Positions 24,973-33,356 of a stretch of DNA of 37,948 bases are shown in pieces. Source of the DNA: Paludibacter sp. (lineage in GTDB: Bacteria > Bacteroidota > Bacteroidia > Bacteroidales > Paludibacteraceae); NCBI GenBank assembly GCA_031292575.1, contig JARLGX010000038.1, forward strand, positions 1 through 37,948, given 5' to 3'. Below the pieces are notes generated by a model. It was given only the letters and a program-made list of their open reading frames with translations, did not search any database and was not told the DNA's origin. The translations under genes and the position numbers were made by a program. Positions within the stretch are counted from its first letter, which is position 1; every line of letters starts with the position of its first letter.

Positions 24973-25080
24973 ATAAGAAGTAAGGAGTAAGAAGTAAGGA
25001 GTAAGAAGTAAGGAAGTAAGGAAGTAAGGAGTAAGAAGTAAGGAGTAAGGAGTAAGGAGTAAGGAGTAAGGAGTAAGAAG
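24973..25080 (+). repeat. Heptanucleotide repeat array, copy 8 (plus orientation)
   Basis: GTAAGGA and GTAAGAA units in 7-base phase, with two 8-base GGAAGTAA slips near 25010-25025. It lies about 10 bases after the WecA-like stop and faces the oppositely oriented array that follows. Confidence 0.88.
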
Positions 25081-25085
25081 TGATG

Positions 25086-25241
25086 ACTACTAACTCTCAA
25101 CTCACAACTCACGATTCTCAACTCACGACTCACACTACCAATTCATAACTCACGATTCTCAACTCAAAACTCTTAACTCCTAACTCAAAACTACCGACTC
25201 CCAACTCAGAACTCTTAACTATCAACTCCAAACTCTCCACT
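25086..25241 (-). repeat. Heptanucleotide repeat array, copy 9 (minus orientation)
   Basis: ACTCTCA ACTCACA ACTCACG ACTCAAA ACTCTTA ACTCCTA units: the reverse complement of the GAG-headed family. It runs to five bases before the start codon of the kelch gene. With copy 8 it forms an imperfect inverted pair filling the 284-base gap. Confidence 0.88.
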
Positions 25242-25246
25242 CATTT

Positions 25247-26230
25247 ATGAATTTCCTAAAACCAATTCTATATTTCGTAATCATTTTCTTGTTTCTCGGT
25301 TGCAATGACGCAGTAGATTCGCCTTATCCGTCTGTTTCGTTTCAGCAAATTGCCGTTTTGCCCGGAACAGGAAGAGCTTCGGCAGTGGCATTTGCATTGA
25401 ATGGAAAAGGATATGTTACCTTGGGTAGGGATAGTAATCCGGCAGACTCTTTGAAAGATTGTTGGCAATATGATCCAACCGCCGATAGTTGGACGATTGT
25501 AACTGCGTTCCCGGGCAGGGCACGTGTAAAAGCCATAGCCGCCGTAGTAAATGGCAAAGCTTATGTGGGTCTTGGATATAAACCTCATGTTTCAACCTAT
25601 GTCAATGGGAATTACAAAGATGTATGGATGTATGACCCTACACAGAATGGCTGGACTCGAAAAGCTGATTTCCCGAGTAAAGCCACCGATGCTTGTGTTA
25701 GTTTTGTGCGTGATAATTGTATTTATGTAGGTTCAGGATTTAACGATATTGGGTACACCAATGAATTTTGGAAATACGATACAGAAAAAGATACCTGGAC
25801 CCGATTAAATAATTTGCCGGGAGATAGAGCCGGAGCTACTATTTGTGCAGATAGTGCACATATCTATTACGGAACAGGATATAATGAAGGGAATTATAAC
25901 GATTGGTGGGAGTATTTTCCAGCAACCGTCAGTTGGAAGCAACGTACATCAATGCCCGATAATGGCAGGGTTAATGCAGTTTCGTTGAATATTAATCATC
26001 GTTTTTTTGTTTCGAGTGGAAGGCATTGGGGAGGTAACTTAACCGGTGGACATTTAATTTCGGATATAGTGGAATATGATGCGGCGCGTGATGTTTGGTA
26101 CAAAAGAGGAAATATTCCGGATGGAGGCCGTGAAAATGCAATTTCATTTGTTATCAACGGAAAAGGATATATTGGTCAGGGAGAAAATGATACACAGATA
26201 TTTAATGATTTTTGGAGCTTTGTACCGTGA
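25247..26230 (+). CDS. Kelch-repeat beta-propeller lipoprotein
   Basis: 327 residues. Lipoprotein signal peptide with lipobox LFLGC, lipidated Cys at 19. Five to six kelch blades follow, each ending Y-D-P/T-x4-W-T: CWQYDPTADSWT, VWMYDPTQNGWTR, FWKYDTEKDTWTR, WWEYFPATVSWKQR and IVEYDAARDVWYKR, with FWSFVP closing the ring. Surface or periplasmic beta-propeller of unknown ligand; similarity to galactose-oxidase-type propellers is structural only, with no obvious copper ligands. Lying between the priming transferase and Wzi, it may help surface polysaccharide assembly, but this is speculation. Confidence 0.85.
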   Translation: MNFLKPILYFVIIFLFLGCNDAVDSPYPSVSFQQIAVLPGTGRASAVAFALNGKGYVTLGRDSNPADSLKDCWQYDPTADSWTIVTAFPGRARVKAIAAVVNGKAYVGLGYKPHVSTYVNGNYKDVWMYDPTQNGWTRKADFPSKATDACVSFVRDNCIYVGSGFNDIGYTNEFWKYDTEKDTWTRLNNLPGDRAGATICADSAHIYYGTGYNEGNYNDWWEYFPATVSWKQRTSMPDNGRVNAVSLNINHRFFVSSGRHWGGNLTGGHLISDIVEYDAARDVWYKRGNIPDGGRENAISFVINGKGYIGQGENDTQIFNDFWSFVP

Positions 26231-26315
26231 AATTAAGGAGCAGGATCAATAAAACGTCGTATAAATATTGGGATTTAAAAATTCTTTCTTAATTTGATAG
26301 TTAATCTCGAAAAAA

Positions 26316-26383
26316 CTTTGTGTTTTTGTGACTTGGTGGCTATTTCTTTTGCCACAAAGACTTTAAGGTTCTAAGAAACAAAG
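26316..26383 (+). repeat. CTTTGTG-type palindromic repeat
   Basis: CTTTGTGTTTTTGTGACTTG and GCCACAAAGACTTTAAGG ... AAACAAAG are partly complementary arms around TATTTCTTTT. This is a third palindromic repeat type, of a kind common between Bacteroidota genes. It occupies the gap between the kelch gene and wzi. Confidence 0.6.
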
Positions 26384-26449
26384 AAAGATAAAGAGTTATA
26401 CAACATTATTTTGTTCCACTTACTTAGTCCGTAATTGAATTGAAAAAAA

Positions 26450-27886
26450 ATGAATTCTTCTAAACTACGATGGATGTTTATTAAAAAAATAGTTATTTTT
26501 ATATTGTTATTATCACTCCCTATATTAGTCGTGTCTCAAAACGATACGATTAAATATAATGTTGGCTTTACAGGAGTGGCTTCAACAGGGCAATATGCTC
26601 CGTTTTGGCTGCAAAGTAATCAGTATGGATTGATTTCATCTTCGCCCGCAAGTGCCGATATGATATTCGGGTTTAATAAAGACTTTGGTTCTAAAACCCG
26701 GCTATTCGATTATGGTTTCAAGGCTAATTTGCTGCTTCAGACTTCTGCAAATGCAACAAATACGTATTTTCATGAATATTATGTCAAAGCACGGTTCTCT
26801 TTTTTAGATTTAATAGTTGGAGCGCGTGAAGAACAGTATGGAAATCAAGATTCAACATTATCGTGTGGCGGTTTTCTGTTTTCGCAAAATGCCCGACCAA
26901 TGCCTAAAATAACGGCCGGAATTGAACATTTCACGGTTGTTCCGTTCACCTATGGTTTTTTGGAAATTAAAGGAGCTATTTCGCATGGCTGGTATCAGGA
27001 TAATATCTATACTAAAAATTTGTTGTTGCATCACAAATATATTTATGCCCGAATAGGCGGTAAGCTGCCTGTTCATTTTCAATACGGACTGGATCATGTA
27101 GCACAGTGGGGTGGTATAGTGCCCGTATATGGTCAGCAACCGTCAGGATTGCGCGATTTTATAGATGTGTTTTTTGCACGCAGAGGAGGAACGGATGCAA
27201 CCAGGAATGATCAATTTAATACCCTTGGAAATCATATTGTTTCACAAAGCATGAGATTGGATGTTGATGTTTCGGACTTTAAAATAAGCGGGTATTGGCA
27301 AAATCTGTCGGAAGATCCTCCGGTGAAATTTATGACGGTTTCGCCCAATAGGGCTGATGGGCTTTGGGGGCTTTCCATTCGGAATTCTAAATTTCCGCTG
27401 GTTAAAGGAATTGTGTTTGAATACCTGAACACCACCGATCAATCTGGTCCTTACCTGGATAAAGATGGTATTATTTATGGTGGAGGGGATAATTATTTTA
27501 ATAATGGCATATATCAAAATGGTTGGACTTATTATTCCCGAACAGTAGGGACACCTTTTATTACTTCACCCTTGTACAACAGCAATGGGGCGGTTTATAT
27601 TGTAAATAACAGGGTTCAGGTTTTTCATGTTGGGTTGGAAGGTGATGTGTCGGGTTACAGGTATAAATTATTGTCATCCTTTAGCAAAAACTATGGGAGT
27701 TATGGTTATCCGTATCCTGAAATGATATCAAACACTTCGACGTTGTTTGAAATTAATAAGCAATTTCCAAGACTATCGAATATTGAAGTAGGATGTTCTG
27801 TAGGTGCAGATATTGGAAAGTTATACGGTAATTCAATTGGCTTTAAATTTTCAATTCGTAAAACCGGAAATTTATTAAAGTACTAA
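26450..27886 (+). CDS. Wzi-family capsule assembly outer-membrane protein
   Basis: 478 residues. Signal peptide: charged start, hydrophobic core IVIFILLLSLPILVV, cut near SQN (about 31). Alternating beta-strand pattern with aromatic girdles throughout, plus blocks typical of the Bacteroidota capsule assembly Wzi family: APFWLQSNQYGL, DYGFKANLLLQ, YYVKARFSFLDLIVGARE and HFQYGLDHVAQWGG. E. coli Wzi is an 18-strand barrel lectin that fixes capsule at the cell surface, so this gene argues for a capsule-like product. A later start at 26474 is possible. Confidence 0.85.
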   Translation: MNSSKLRWMFIKKIVIFILLLSLPILVVSQNDTIKYNVGFTGVASTGQYAPFWLQSNQYGLISSSPASADMIFGFNKDFGSKTRLFDYGFKANLLLQTSANATNTYFHEYYVKARFSFLDLIVGAREEQYGNQDSTLSCGGFLFSQNARPMPKITAGIEHFTVVPFTYGFLEIKGAISHGWYQDNIYTKNLLLHHKYIYARIGGKLPVHFQYGLDHVAQWGGIVPVYGQQPSGLRDFIDVFFARRGGTDATRNDQFNTLGNHIVSQSMRLDVDVSDFKISGYWQNLSEDPPVKFMTVSPNRADGLWGLSIRNSKFPLVKGIVFEYLNTTDQSGPYLDKDGIIYGGGDNYFNNGIYQNGWTYYSRTVGTPFITSPLYNSNGAVYIVNNRVQVFHVGLEGDVSGYRYKLLSSFSKNYGSYGYPYPEMISNTSTLFEINKQFPRLSNIEVGCSVGADIGKLYGNSIGFKFSIRKTGNLLKY

Positions 27887-27903
27887 ATTGTAAATTTTTT
27901 CAG

Positions 27904-27911
27904 TATATTTG
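27904..27911 (+). promoter_or_regulatory. -7 promoter box TATATTTG
   Basis: Exact TAnnTTTG match 18 bases after the wzi stop. It would start a transcript whose first ORF is the 36-codon frame at 27932 and then the nucleotidyltransferase-kinase. The -33 box is weak. Confidence 0.5.
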
Positions 27912-27931
27912 CATAATTAAAATTTTATGAA

Positions 27932-28042
27932 ATGAGCATAAAAAAGAGTTTTAGTTTCTCTGACCGTTTGTTCACGAACGAGAGCGAAAATTTAATATGC
28001 GAGTTCTATATGATCTTAAAAATATCAATTATTTTTACATGA
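27932..28042 (+). CDS. Possible 36-residue upstream ORF coupled to the nucleotidyltransferase-kinase
   Basis: ATG 27932 opens a frame (MSIKKSFSFSDRLFTNESEN, then about 16 more residues ending in IIFT) whose TGA overlaps the next gene's ATG at 28039 as ATGA. It begins about 14 bases after the predicted transcription start. A bulged hairpin (CTCT/AGAG plus CGTT/AACG around 27958-27984) lies within it. It may be a leader peptide or chance; no family is recognised. Confidence 0.3.
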   Translation: MSIKKSFSFSDRLFTNESENLICEFYMILKISIIFT

Positions 28043-29169
28043 AAAAAGTATTTGTAAGTGGTTGTTATGACATGTTGCACAGCGGACATGTTGCATTTTT
28101 TGAAGAGGCTGCTCAATATGGTGATTTATATGTTGGAATAGGTTCTGACAAAACCATTAATAACCTTAAAGCGCGTAAGACAATAAATTCGGATGCTGAA
28201 AGATTGTACATGGTTAAGGCACTGAAAGTTGTAAAAGATGCATGGATAAACAAGGGAGATGGATTATTAGATTTTTTGGAAGAACTAAACATTCTTCAAC
28301 CGGATATATTTTTTGTAAATGCCGATGGCCATACGCCGGACAAAGAAGCACTTTGTAAGGAAATGGGTATTGAGTATGTAGTAAGTAAACGTGTGCCGCA
28401 TGGAAATTTACCAGCACGTTCAACAACTGCTTTACGTCAGGAATGTAAAATTCCGTACCGAATAGATTTAGCTGGTGGCTGGCTCGACCAACCTTATGTA
28501 AGTAGTTATGCTTCAGGATCAGTTATTACCATTTGCATTGAGCCCGATTATGAATTTAATGATCGCAGTGGTATGTCGACCAGCAGCCGGAAAAAAGCCA
28601 TTGAACTTTGGCAAACAGATATTCCGGAAGGTGATAAAGAAAAGCTTGCCAAAACTCTTTTTTGTTTTGAAAACCCACCAGGGAGTGAATACATTAGTGG
28701 TTCACAGGATTCACTTGGAATTACGCTTCCCGGACTGAATAAATTTTATTATGAGGGCAATTATTGGCCAAATGAGATTGAAAGTACTACCGATTCTTTA
28801 ATATTAGATTGGATTGAGGAAAGAATTTGGATGATTCCACTTTATCCTCGTTATGAAAACTATGATGTATTGGCAAATAGTAGAATTGATAAAGCAGGTG
28901 CGAAACGCTTAAGTTTAGCAACAGAAAAATGTTGGAATTCATTATTGAAAATGGATGCAAAATCTGTAGGCAAATATATAACCGAGAGTTTTGAAGCACA
29001 AATTGCTATGTTCCCTAATATGTTGACACATGGTGTGTTGGAACAAATTAAACAATATGAAAATCAGGTGCTTGGATGGAAGCTTAGCGGAGCCGGTGGT
29101 GGTGGTTATTTGATATTTTTTAGTGAGCAAGCTGTTGAAAATGCAATTCAAATAAGGATTAGACGGTAG
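28039..29169 (+). CDS. Bifunctional nucleotidyltransferase / GHMP-type sugar kinase
   Basis: 376 residues from ATG 28039; an upstream in-frame ATG (27997) would add 14 unlikely residues. The N-terminal 1-130 is a cytidylyltransferase-like (TagD/HldE-C type) domain with SGCYDMLHSGH (HxGH at 14-17) and the ribose-contacting ARSTT near 126-130. The C-terminal part is a GHMP kinase like HddA: motif 1 RIDLAGGWLD 141-150, motif 2 SGMSTSS 177-183, the Q223-D224 pair seen in heptose kinases, and motif 3 KLSGAGGGG 348-356. It probably phosphorylates a sugar and then activates it as a CDP- or ADP-sugar; the sugar is unknown. Heptamer-like DNA starts right after the stop. The order is unlike HldE, which has a PfkB kinase first. 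Confidence 0.8.
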   Translation: MKKVFVSGCYDMLHSGHVAFFEEAAQYGDLYVGIGSDKTINNLKARKTINSDAERLYMVKALKVVKDAWINKGDGLLDFLEELNILQPDIFFVNADGHTPDKEALCKEMGIEYVVSKRVPHGNLPARSTTALRQECKIPYRIDLAGGWLDQPYVSSYASGSVITICIEPDYEFNDRSGMSTSSRKKAIELWQTDIPEGDKEKLAKTLFCFENPPGSEYISGSQDSLGITLPGLNKFYYEGNYWPNEIESTTDSLILDWIEERIWMIPLYPRYENYDVLANSRIDKAGAKRLSLATEKCWNSLLKMDAKSVGKYITESFEAQIAMFPNMLTHGVLEQIKQYENQVLGWKLSGAGGGGYLIFFSEQAVENAIQIRIRR

Positions 29170-29170
29170 A

Positions 29171-29209
29171 AGAAAGTATTGGAGTAAGAAAGTAATGAGT
29201 AGTAAGAAA
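29171..29209 (+). repeat. Short heptanucleotide repeat at the cupin start
   Basis: GAGTAAG, AAAGTAA and TGAGTAG units resembling the repeat family lie between the kinase stop and the cupin gene. The GGAG at 29181 could act as a ribosome binding site for ATG 29195. Confidence 0.5.
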
Positions 29210-29602
29210 ATGGAAATTATTGATAAGGAACTCTTAGACAGGATAACAAATAAGGCAGAATTAAGCCCAAGATTACGAATGAATTATAACTTTCATGAAA
29301 GTCCGGAGGCCAAATCGCAACGTCTATTGAATGCTTTGGAACCCGGGACTGATGTACCTGTGCACCGTCACAGGCATAGCGATGAAACGTATATAATTAT
29401 TCGGGGAAGTATGGAGGTGTTTTTGTTTGATGATAATAAGGAATTAATTGAATCTGTGACTTTAAATCCAATGGAAGAAAAACACGGTGTCAATATACCT
29501 GCCGGACAATGGCATACCCTTAAAGTATTAGAACCGGGTACTATGATATTTGAAGTTAAAGATGGACCCTATACTCCATTGCAAGCTGAAGATATGCTGT
29601 GA
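29195..29602 (+). CDS. WbuC-family cupin
   Basis: 135 residues (or 130 from ATG 29210, where the WbuC-like MEIIDKELLDRI begins; the first five residues seem to come from the repeat). N-terminal helical part with SPRLRMNYNFHES, then a cupin barrel with VPVHRHRHSDETYIIIRG (metal-binding H-x-H pattern), HGVNIPAGQWHTLKVLEPG and FEVKDGPYTPL. WbuC proteins lie in O-antigen and capsule clusters; the reaction is not established. GGAG at 29181-29184 is 10 bases before ATG 29195. Confidence 0.85.
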   Translation: MSSKKMEIIDKELLDRITNKAELSPRLRMNYNFHESPEAKSQRLLNALEPGTDVPVHRHRHSDETYIIIRGSMEVFLFDDNKELIESVTLNPMEEKHGVNIPAGQWHTLKVLEPGTMIFEVKDGPYTPLQAEDML

Positions 29603-29730
29603 TATAACTAAAATTTACAATGACCTTTTAATATAAAATACTGATTAAAATTAGTGTAAAATTCTGATTATAGTGTCTGTTTATTTGTATTGTAATTATA
29701 CTATTTTTAGATTTTTAATCGAATAGCTGT

Positions 29731-31647
29731 ATGAAAAAGTTTCAAAAAAGATTACGTTTACTCTTTCAATTAATAATGAGAACGTCATTAATTAATCGTT
29801 GGATTGTTTTTGAAATAGATTTAATTCTTTGTATTGTTGGGTATAGCCTCGGTGCTTACATACATAGCAATAACTCAGATATGGATATTACTACGTTGAA
29901 ACTTATAGGGGGAGGTGTTGTATTTATCGTAAGTACCTTCTTTAGTTTTTATGTATTTAAACCTTATCTTGGACTAATACGGCATTCCAACCTTTTGGAA
30001 ATGTGGCGTCTTTTTCTGTCACTACTTCTTTCAAGTATAATTTTGTACGTGTTTATACTGCTTTTTGGTTACAAGCTTGACCATCATTACTTTTTTGTTC
30101 AAAATGTATTTCTGATAAGTTTGGTACTCATGCTTATTATGCGATATTGCATTGTGCTTATATATAACTATTCCGTCAATTATACAACCGAAGCCCGAAA
30201 TAAATCATTGATTTATGGAATAGAAACACATAGTATTGCTTTAGCACAATGGTTAAATAAAAGTGCCGCAAATCAGTATATTGTTAAGGGTTTTATAACT
30301 CGAAATAAAAATACAAAAAACACACGTATCCAGGGTTTATCGGTCTTTTTCCTAAATGTTGAAAATTTGGATTGGTTTTTTAGGAAAAATGAAGTAAATA
30401 CCATTATTTTCCCCGATTACACGAGTGTAAGAAATGAGCAAACCTTTATTTCAACGTGTATTGAAATGGGAATAAACGTGTTGGTTTCACCTCCTTTCGA
30501 AGGATTGGATTCTAACAATCAGGTTCGTTACCAGATGAAACCAATCCAGTTTGAAGATTTGTTGGGCCGGGACGAGATAAATATTGATATGGATAAAATA
30601 GAATTGCATACTCGTAATAAAACTATACTTATCACCGGTGCTGCAGGTTCTATTGGCAGTGAATTGGTTCGCCAGTTAGCCCAATTCAAGCCCAAATTAA
30701 TTTTGGTATTGGATATGGCCGAGACGCCTCTTCATAATTTACGACTGGAAATGGAGCTAAATTATCCGGAACTTAAATTTGTGCCTATAATTGGAGATGT
30801 TAGGAGTGATAAACGACTGGAATTCGTTTTTGAGAAATATCATCCTCAAATAATTTATCATGCTGCGGCTTATAAACATGTGCCTTTGATGGAAGAAAAT
30901 CCGTGCGAAGCCATACTGGTTAATGTGCTGGGAACAATGAATTTAAGTAATTTTGCAGTTCGTTACAACGTGGAAAGCTTTGTGATGATTTCTACAGATA
31001 AAGCTGTAAATCCAACGAATGTAATGGGAGCATCCAAAAGAATTGCTGAGATTTATGTCCAGTCATTGGCAAAAGAAAGCGAAAGAAATGGTAATAACGT
31101 AAAATTTGTAACTACTCGTTTTGGAAATGTTCTTGGATCAAACGGCTCTGTAATTCCATATTTTAAAGAGCAAATTGAAAAGGGTGGACCGGTAACAGTT
31201 ACCCATCCTGATATTATTCGTTATTTTATGACTATACCCGAAGCTTGTCGCCTTGTGCTTGAGGCAGCTTCAATTGGACATACGGGCGAAATTTATGTTT
31301 TCGACATGGGAAGTCCCGTGAAAATTGTAGATTTGGCTAAACGTATGATTGAATTGGCTGGTTTTGTTCCCAATAAAGATATTAAAATTGAATTTATAGG
31401 TTTGCGACCAGGTGAAAAACTGTTTGAAGAATTGTTAAGCGATAAAGAAACAACAATTCAAACCGAGCACGAAAAAATCACAATTGCGAAAGTAAGACAG
31501 TATGAATATGAAAAGGTTTTTAGCACTATTCAGTTGTTGATAGATTTCTCCAACAATGTTGATATTAAAAATGTGATAAAGACAATGAAAAAATTAGTGC
31601 CGGAGTTTAAAAGTAAAAATTCACCTTATTCCGAATTTGATGATTAA
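29731..31647 (+). CDS. FlaA1/CapD/WbpM-type membrane UDP-HexNAc 4,6-dehydratase
   Basis: 638 residues. About four N-terminal membrane helices (25-45, 55-75, 88-112 and 118-145 roughly) and a CoA-binding-like Rossmann part (about 155-260) precede the catalytic extended SDR domain: TGAAGSIGSELV with GAAGSIG at 303-309, HAAAYKHVPLMEENP, STDKAVNPTNVMGASKR (the S-M-K catalytic set of long WbpM-type enzymes in place of Y-x3-K), TRFGNVLGSNGSVIP and GLRPGEKLFEELL. Makes UDP-4-keto-6-deoxy-GlcNAc, the precursor of QuiNAc or FucNAc-type sugars often used by WecA-like priming enzymes. Last gene of the locus on this strand. Confidence 0.93.
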   Translation: MKKFQKRLRLLFQLIMRTSLINRWIVFEIDLILCIVGYSLGAYIHSNNSDMDITTLKLIGGGVVFIVSTFFSFYVFKPYLGLIRHSNLLEMWRLFLSLLLSSIILYVFILLFGYKLDHHYFFVQNVFLISLVLMLIMRYCIVLIYNYSVNYTTEARNKSLIYGIETHSIALAQWLNKSAANQYIVKGFITRNKNTKNTRIQGLSVFFLNVENLDWFFRKNEVNTIIFPDYTSVRNEQTFISTCIEMGINVLVSPPFEGLDSNNQVRYQMKPIQFEDLLGRDEINIDMDKIELHTRNKTILITGAAGSIGSELVRQLAQFKPKLILVLDMAETPLHNLRLEMELNYPELKFVPIIGDVRSDKRLEFVFEKYHPQIIYHAAAYKHVPLMEENPCEAILVNVLGTMNLSNFAVRYNVESFVMISTDKAVNPTNVMGASKRIAEIYVQSLAKESERNGNNVKFVTTRFGNVLGSNGSVIPYFKEQIEKGGPVTVTHPDIIRYFMTIPEACRLVLEAASIGHTGEIYVFDMGSPVKIVDLAKRMIELAGFVPNKDIKIEFIGLRPGEKLFEELLSDKETTIQTEHEKITIAKVRQYEYEKVFSTIQLLIDFSNNVDIKNVIKTMKKLVPEFKSKNSPYSEFDD

Positions 31648-31655
31648 TTAGCTGA

Positions 31656-31692
31656 TAGCATTATAAATCATTAGGATAATGCCATTTTATTA
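31656..31692. terminator. Bidirectional terminator between convergent genes
   Basis: GCATTAT (31658-31664) and ATAATGC (31676-31682) form a 7-pair stem with an 11-base loop, followed on the plus strand by CATTTTATTAG. It lies between the stop of the dehydratase and that of the ABC-F gene. The stem is A+T-rich and the T-run interrupted, so strength is uncertain. Confidence 0.45.
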
Positions 31693-33327
31693 GTTTCTTC
31701 GCTCAATTTCTTTTAAATTTTCCATCTTCTTTTTAGCAAGAAATCCATATATATCTTCCAAATGCTCGGTTACTTTCTGGTTTCCGAATTCATATACTTT
31801 AGTTACTAATCCATCCAAAAAATCACGGTCGTGCGAAACCACGATAAGTGTTCCATCAAAATCGACCAAAGCCTGTTTTAGTATGTCTTTGGTTTTCATA
31901 TCCAAATGATTTGTTGGCTCATCGAGTATTAACAAATTTACCGGCTCTAATAATAACTTTATCAAAGCCAACCGGGTACGCTCACCTCCGGATAATATTT
32001 TTACCTTTTTGAAAGAATTATCACCTCCAAACATAAACGCTCCAAGCAAATCTTTAATTTTATTTCGAATGTCACCTACCGCCACATCGTCAATTGTTTG
32101 AAATACAGTTAGATTCTCATCAAGTAATGAAGCCTGATTTTGTGCAAAGTAGCCAATTTTGACATTATGGCCGAGTGTGAGTTTTCCTTCGTGTTCTATT
32201 TCTTTCATGATTGCCTTCACCAACGTTGATTTTCCTTCTCCGTTTTTTCCAACAAAAGCTATTTTTTCTCCACGTTCAATCATAAAGTTAGCATTGGCAA
32301 AAATGCGTTTACTGTCATACATTTTACCAACACTTTCAGCCGTTACAGGGTAATTGCCCGATCGTGGTGACGGTGGAAACTTCAATCGTAAAGCCGATGT
32401 ATCTTCTTCGTCAACCTCCAGGATTTGTAGCTTTTCGAGCATTTTTACCCGGGATTGAACCTGAAGCGTTTTGGAATAAGTTCCTTTGAACCGTTCGATA
32501 AACTCGGTGGTTTCGGCAATCATTTTTTGCTGCTCGTCAAATTGCTTTTGCTGTTGCTCCCGGCGTTCTTTGCGTAACTCAAGGTAATGTGAATATTTGG
32601 CTTTGTAATCGTAAATGCGCCCCATGGTTACTTCGATAGTGCGGGTTGTAATATTATCAACAAAGGCTCTGTCATGCGAGATAACAACTACTGCTTTAGC
32701 TGAATTGATAAGGAATTCTTCGAGCCATTGAATGGATTCTATATCAAGATGGTTTGTCGGTTCGTCAAGCAAAATAACATCAGGGCGGCGAAGCAGAATT
32801 TTAGCCAACTCTATGCGCATGCGCCAGCCACCACTGAATTCTGAAGTTTTACGCGTAAAATCTTCGCGCGAAAATCCCAACCCAAGTAATGTTTTTTCAA
32901 TATCAGCATCATAATTTATCTCCTCAATGCTGTAAAACTGCTCACTCAAAGCTGAAACACGCTCAATTAACTCCATGTAACTGTCCGAATCATAATCTGT
33001 TCTGGTAGTTAACTCTTCGTTCATTGCCTCTATTTGTTTACCCATCTCGTTTATTTCAGCAAATGCCATGGCTGTTTCCTCAAAAACAGTTCGGTTGTCT
33101 TCAAGGAGCAAATGTTGAGGTAAATAAGCAACCACCAATTCTTTAGGATATGATACAGTTCCGCGCGATGGGTCACGAACTCCGGCTAAAATTTTGAGTA
33201 AGGTAGATTTTCCGGCACCATTTTTACCCATTAGGGCAATACGGTCTTTTTCATTAATTACGAAAGAAATATCGGAGAAAAGTGTTTGACCACCAAATTC
33301 AACGGAAAGAGAATCAACTGATAACAT
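31690..33327 (-). CDS. ABC-F family ATPase (ribosome-associated, EttA/Uup-like)
   Basis: 545 residues, two ABC domains in one chain and no membrane segments. First Walker A GKNGAGKST 34-42, signature FSGGWRMRIELA, and VILLDEPTNHLD; second GKNGEGKST, signature LSGGERTRLAL and LLILDEPTNHLD. The inter-domain linker near 235-310 (charged, KERREQQQKQFDEQQKMI) is the ABC-F P-site tRNA interaction motif region. Probably translation-related and not part of the polysaccharide locus. No strong promoter box was seen upstream. Confidence 0.93.
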   Translation of the reverse strand: MLSVDSLSVEFGGQTLFSDISFVINEKDRIALMGKNGAGKSTLLKILAGVRDPSRGTVSYPKELVVAYLPQHLLLEDNRTVFEETAMAFAEINEMGKQIEAMNEELTTRTDYDSDSYMELIERVSALSEQFYSIEEINYDADIEKTLLGLGFSREDFTRKTSEFSGGWRMRIELAKILLRRPDVILLDEPTNHLDIESIQWLEEFLINSAKAVVVISHDRAFVDNITTRTIEVTMGRIYDYKAKYSHYLELRKERREQQQKQFDEQQKMIAETTEFIERFKGTYSKTLQVQSRVKMLEKLQILEVDEEDTSALRLKFPPSPRSGNYPVTAESVGKMYDSKRIFANANFMIERGEKIAFVGKNGEGKSTLVKAIMKEIEHEGKLTLGHNVKIGYFAQNQASLLDENLTVFQTIDDVAVGDIRNKIKDLLGAFMFGGDNSFKKVKILSGGERTRLALIKLLLEPVNLLILDEPTNHLDMKTKDILKQALVDFDGTLIVVSHDRDFLDGLVTKVYEFGNQKVTEHLEDIYGFLAKKKMENLKEIERRN

Positions 33328-33356
33328 GAGAATGGATTATAAATGATGAATTACAT

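Noticed and set aside
24906-25133. 75-residue minus-strand ORF
   Set aside because: Leu/Ser/Tyr-rich translation of the heptamer arrays (LLLTPYSLLLTPY) with no independent gene signal.
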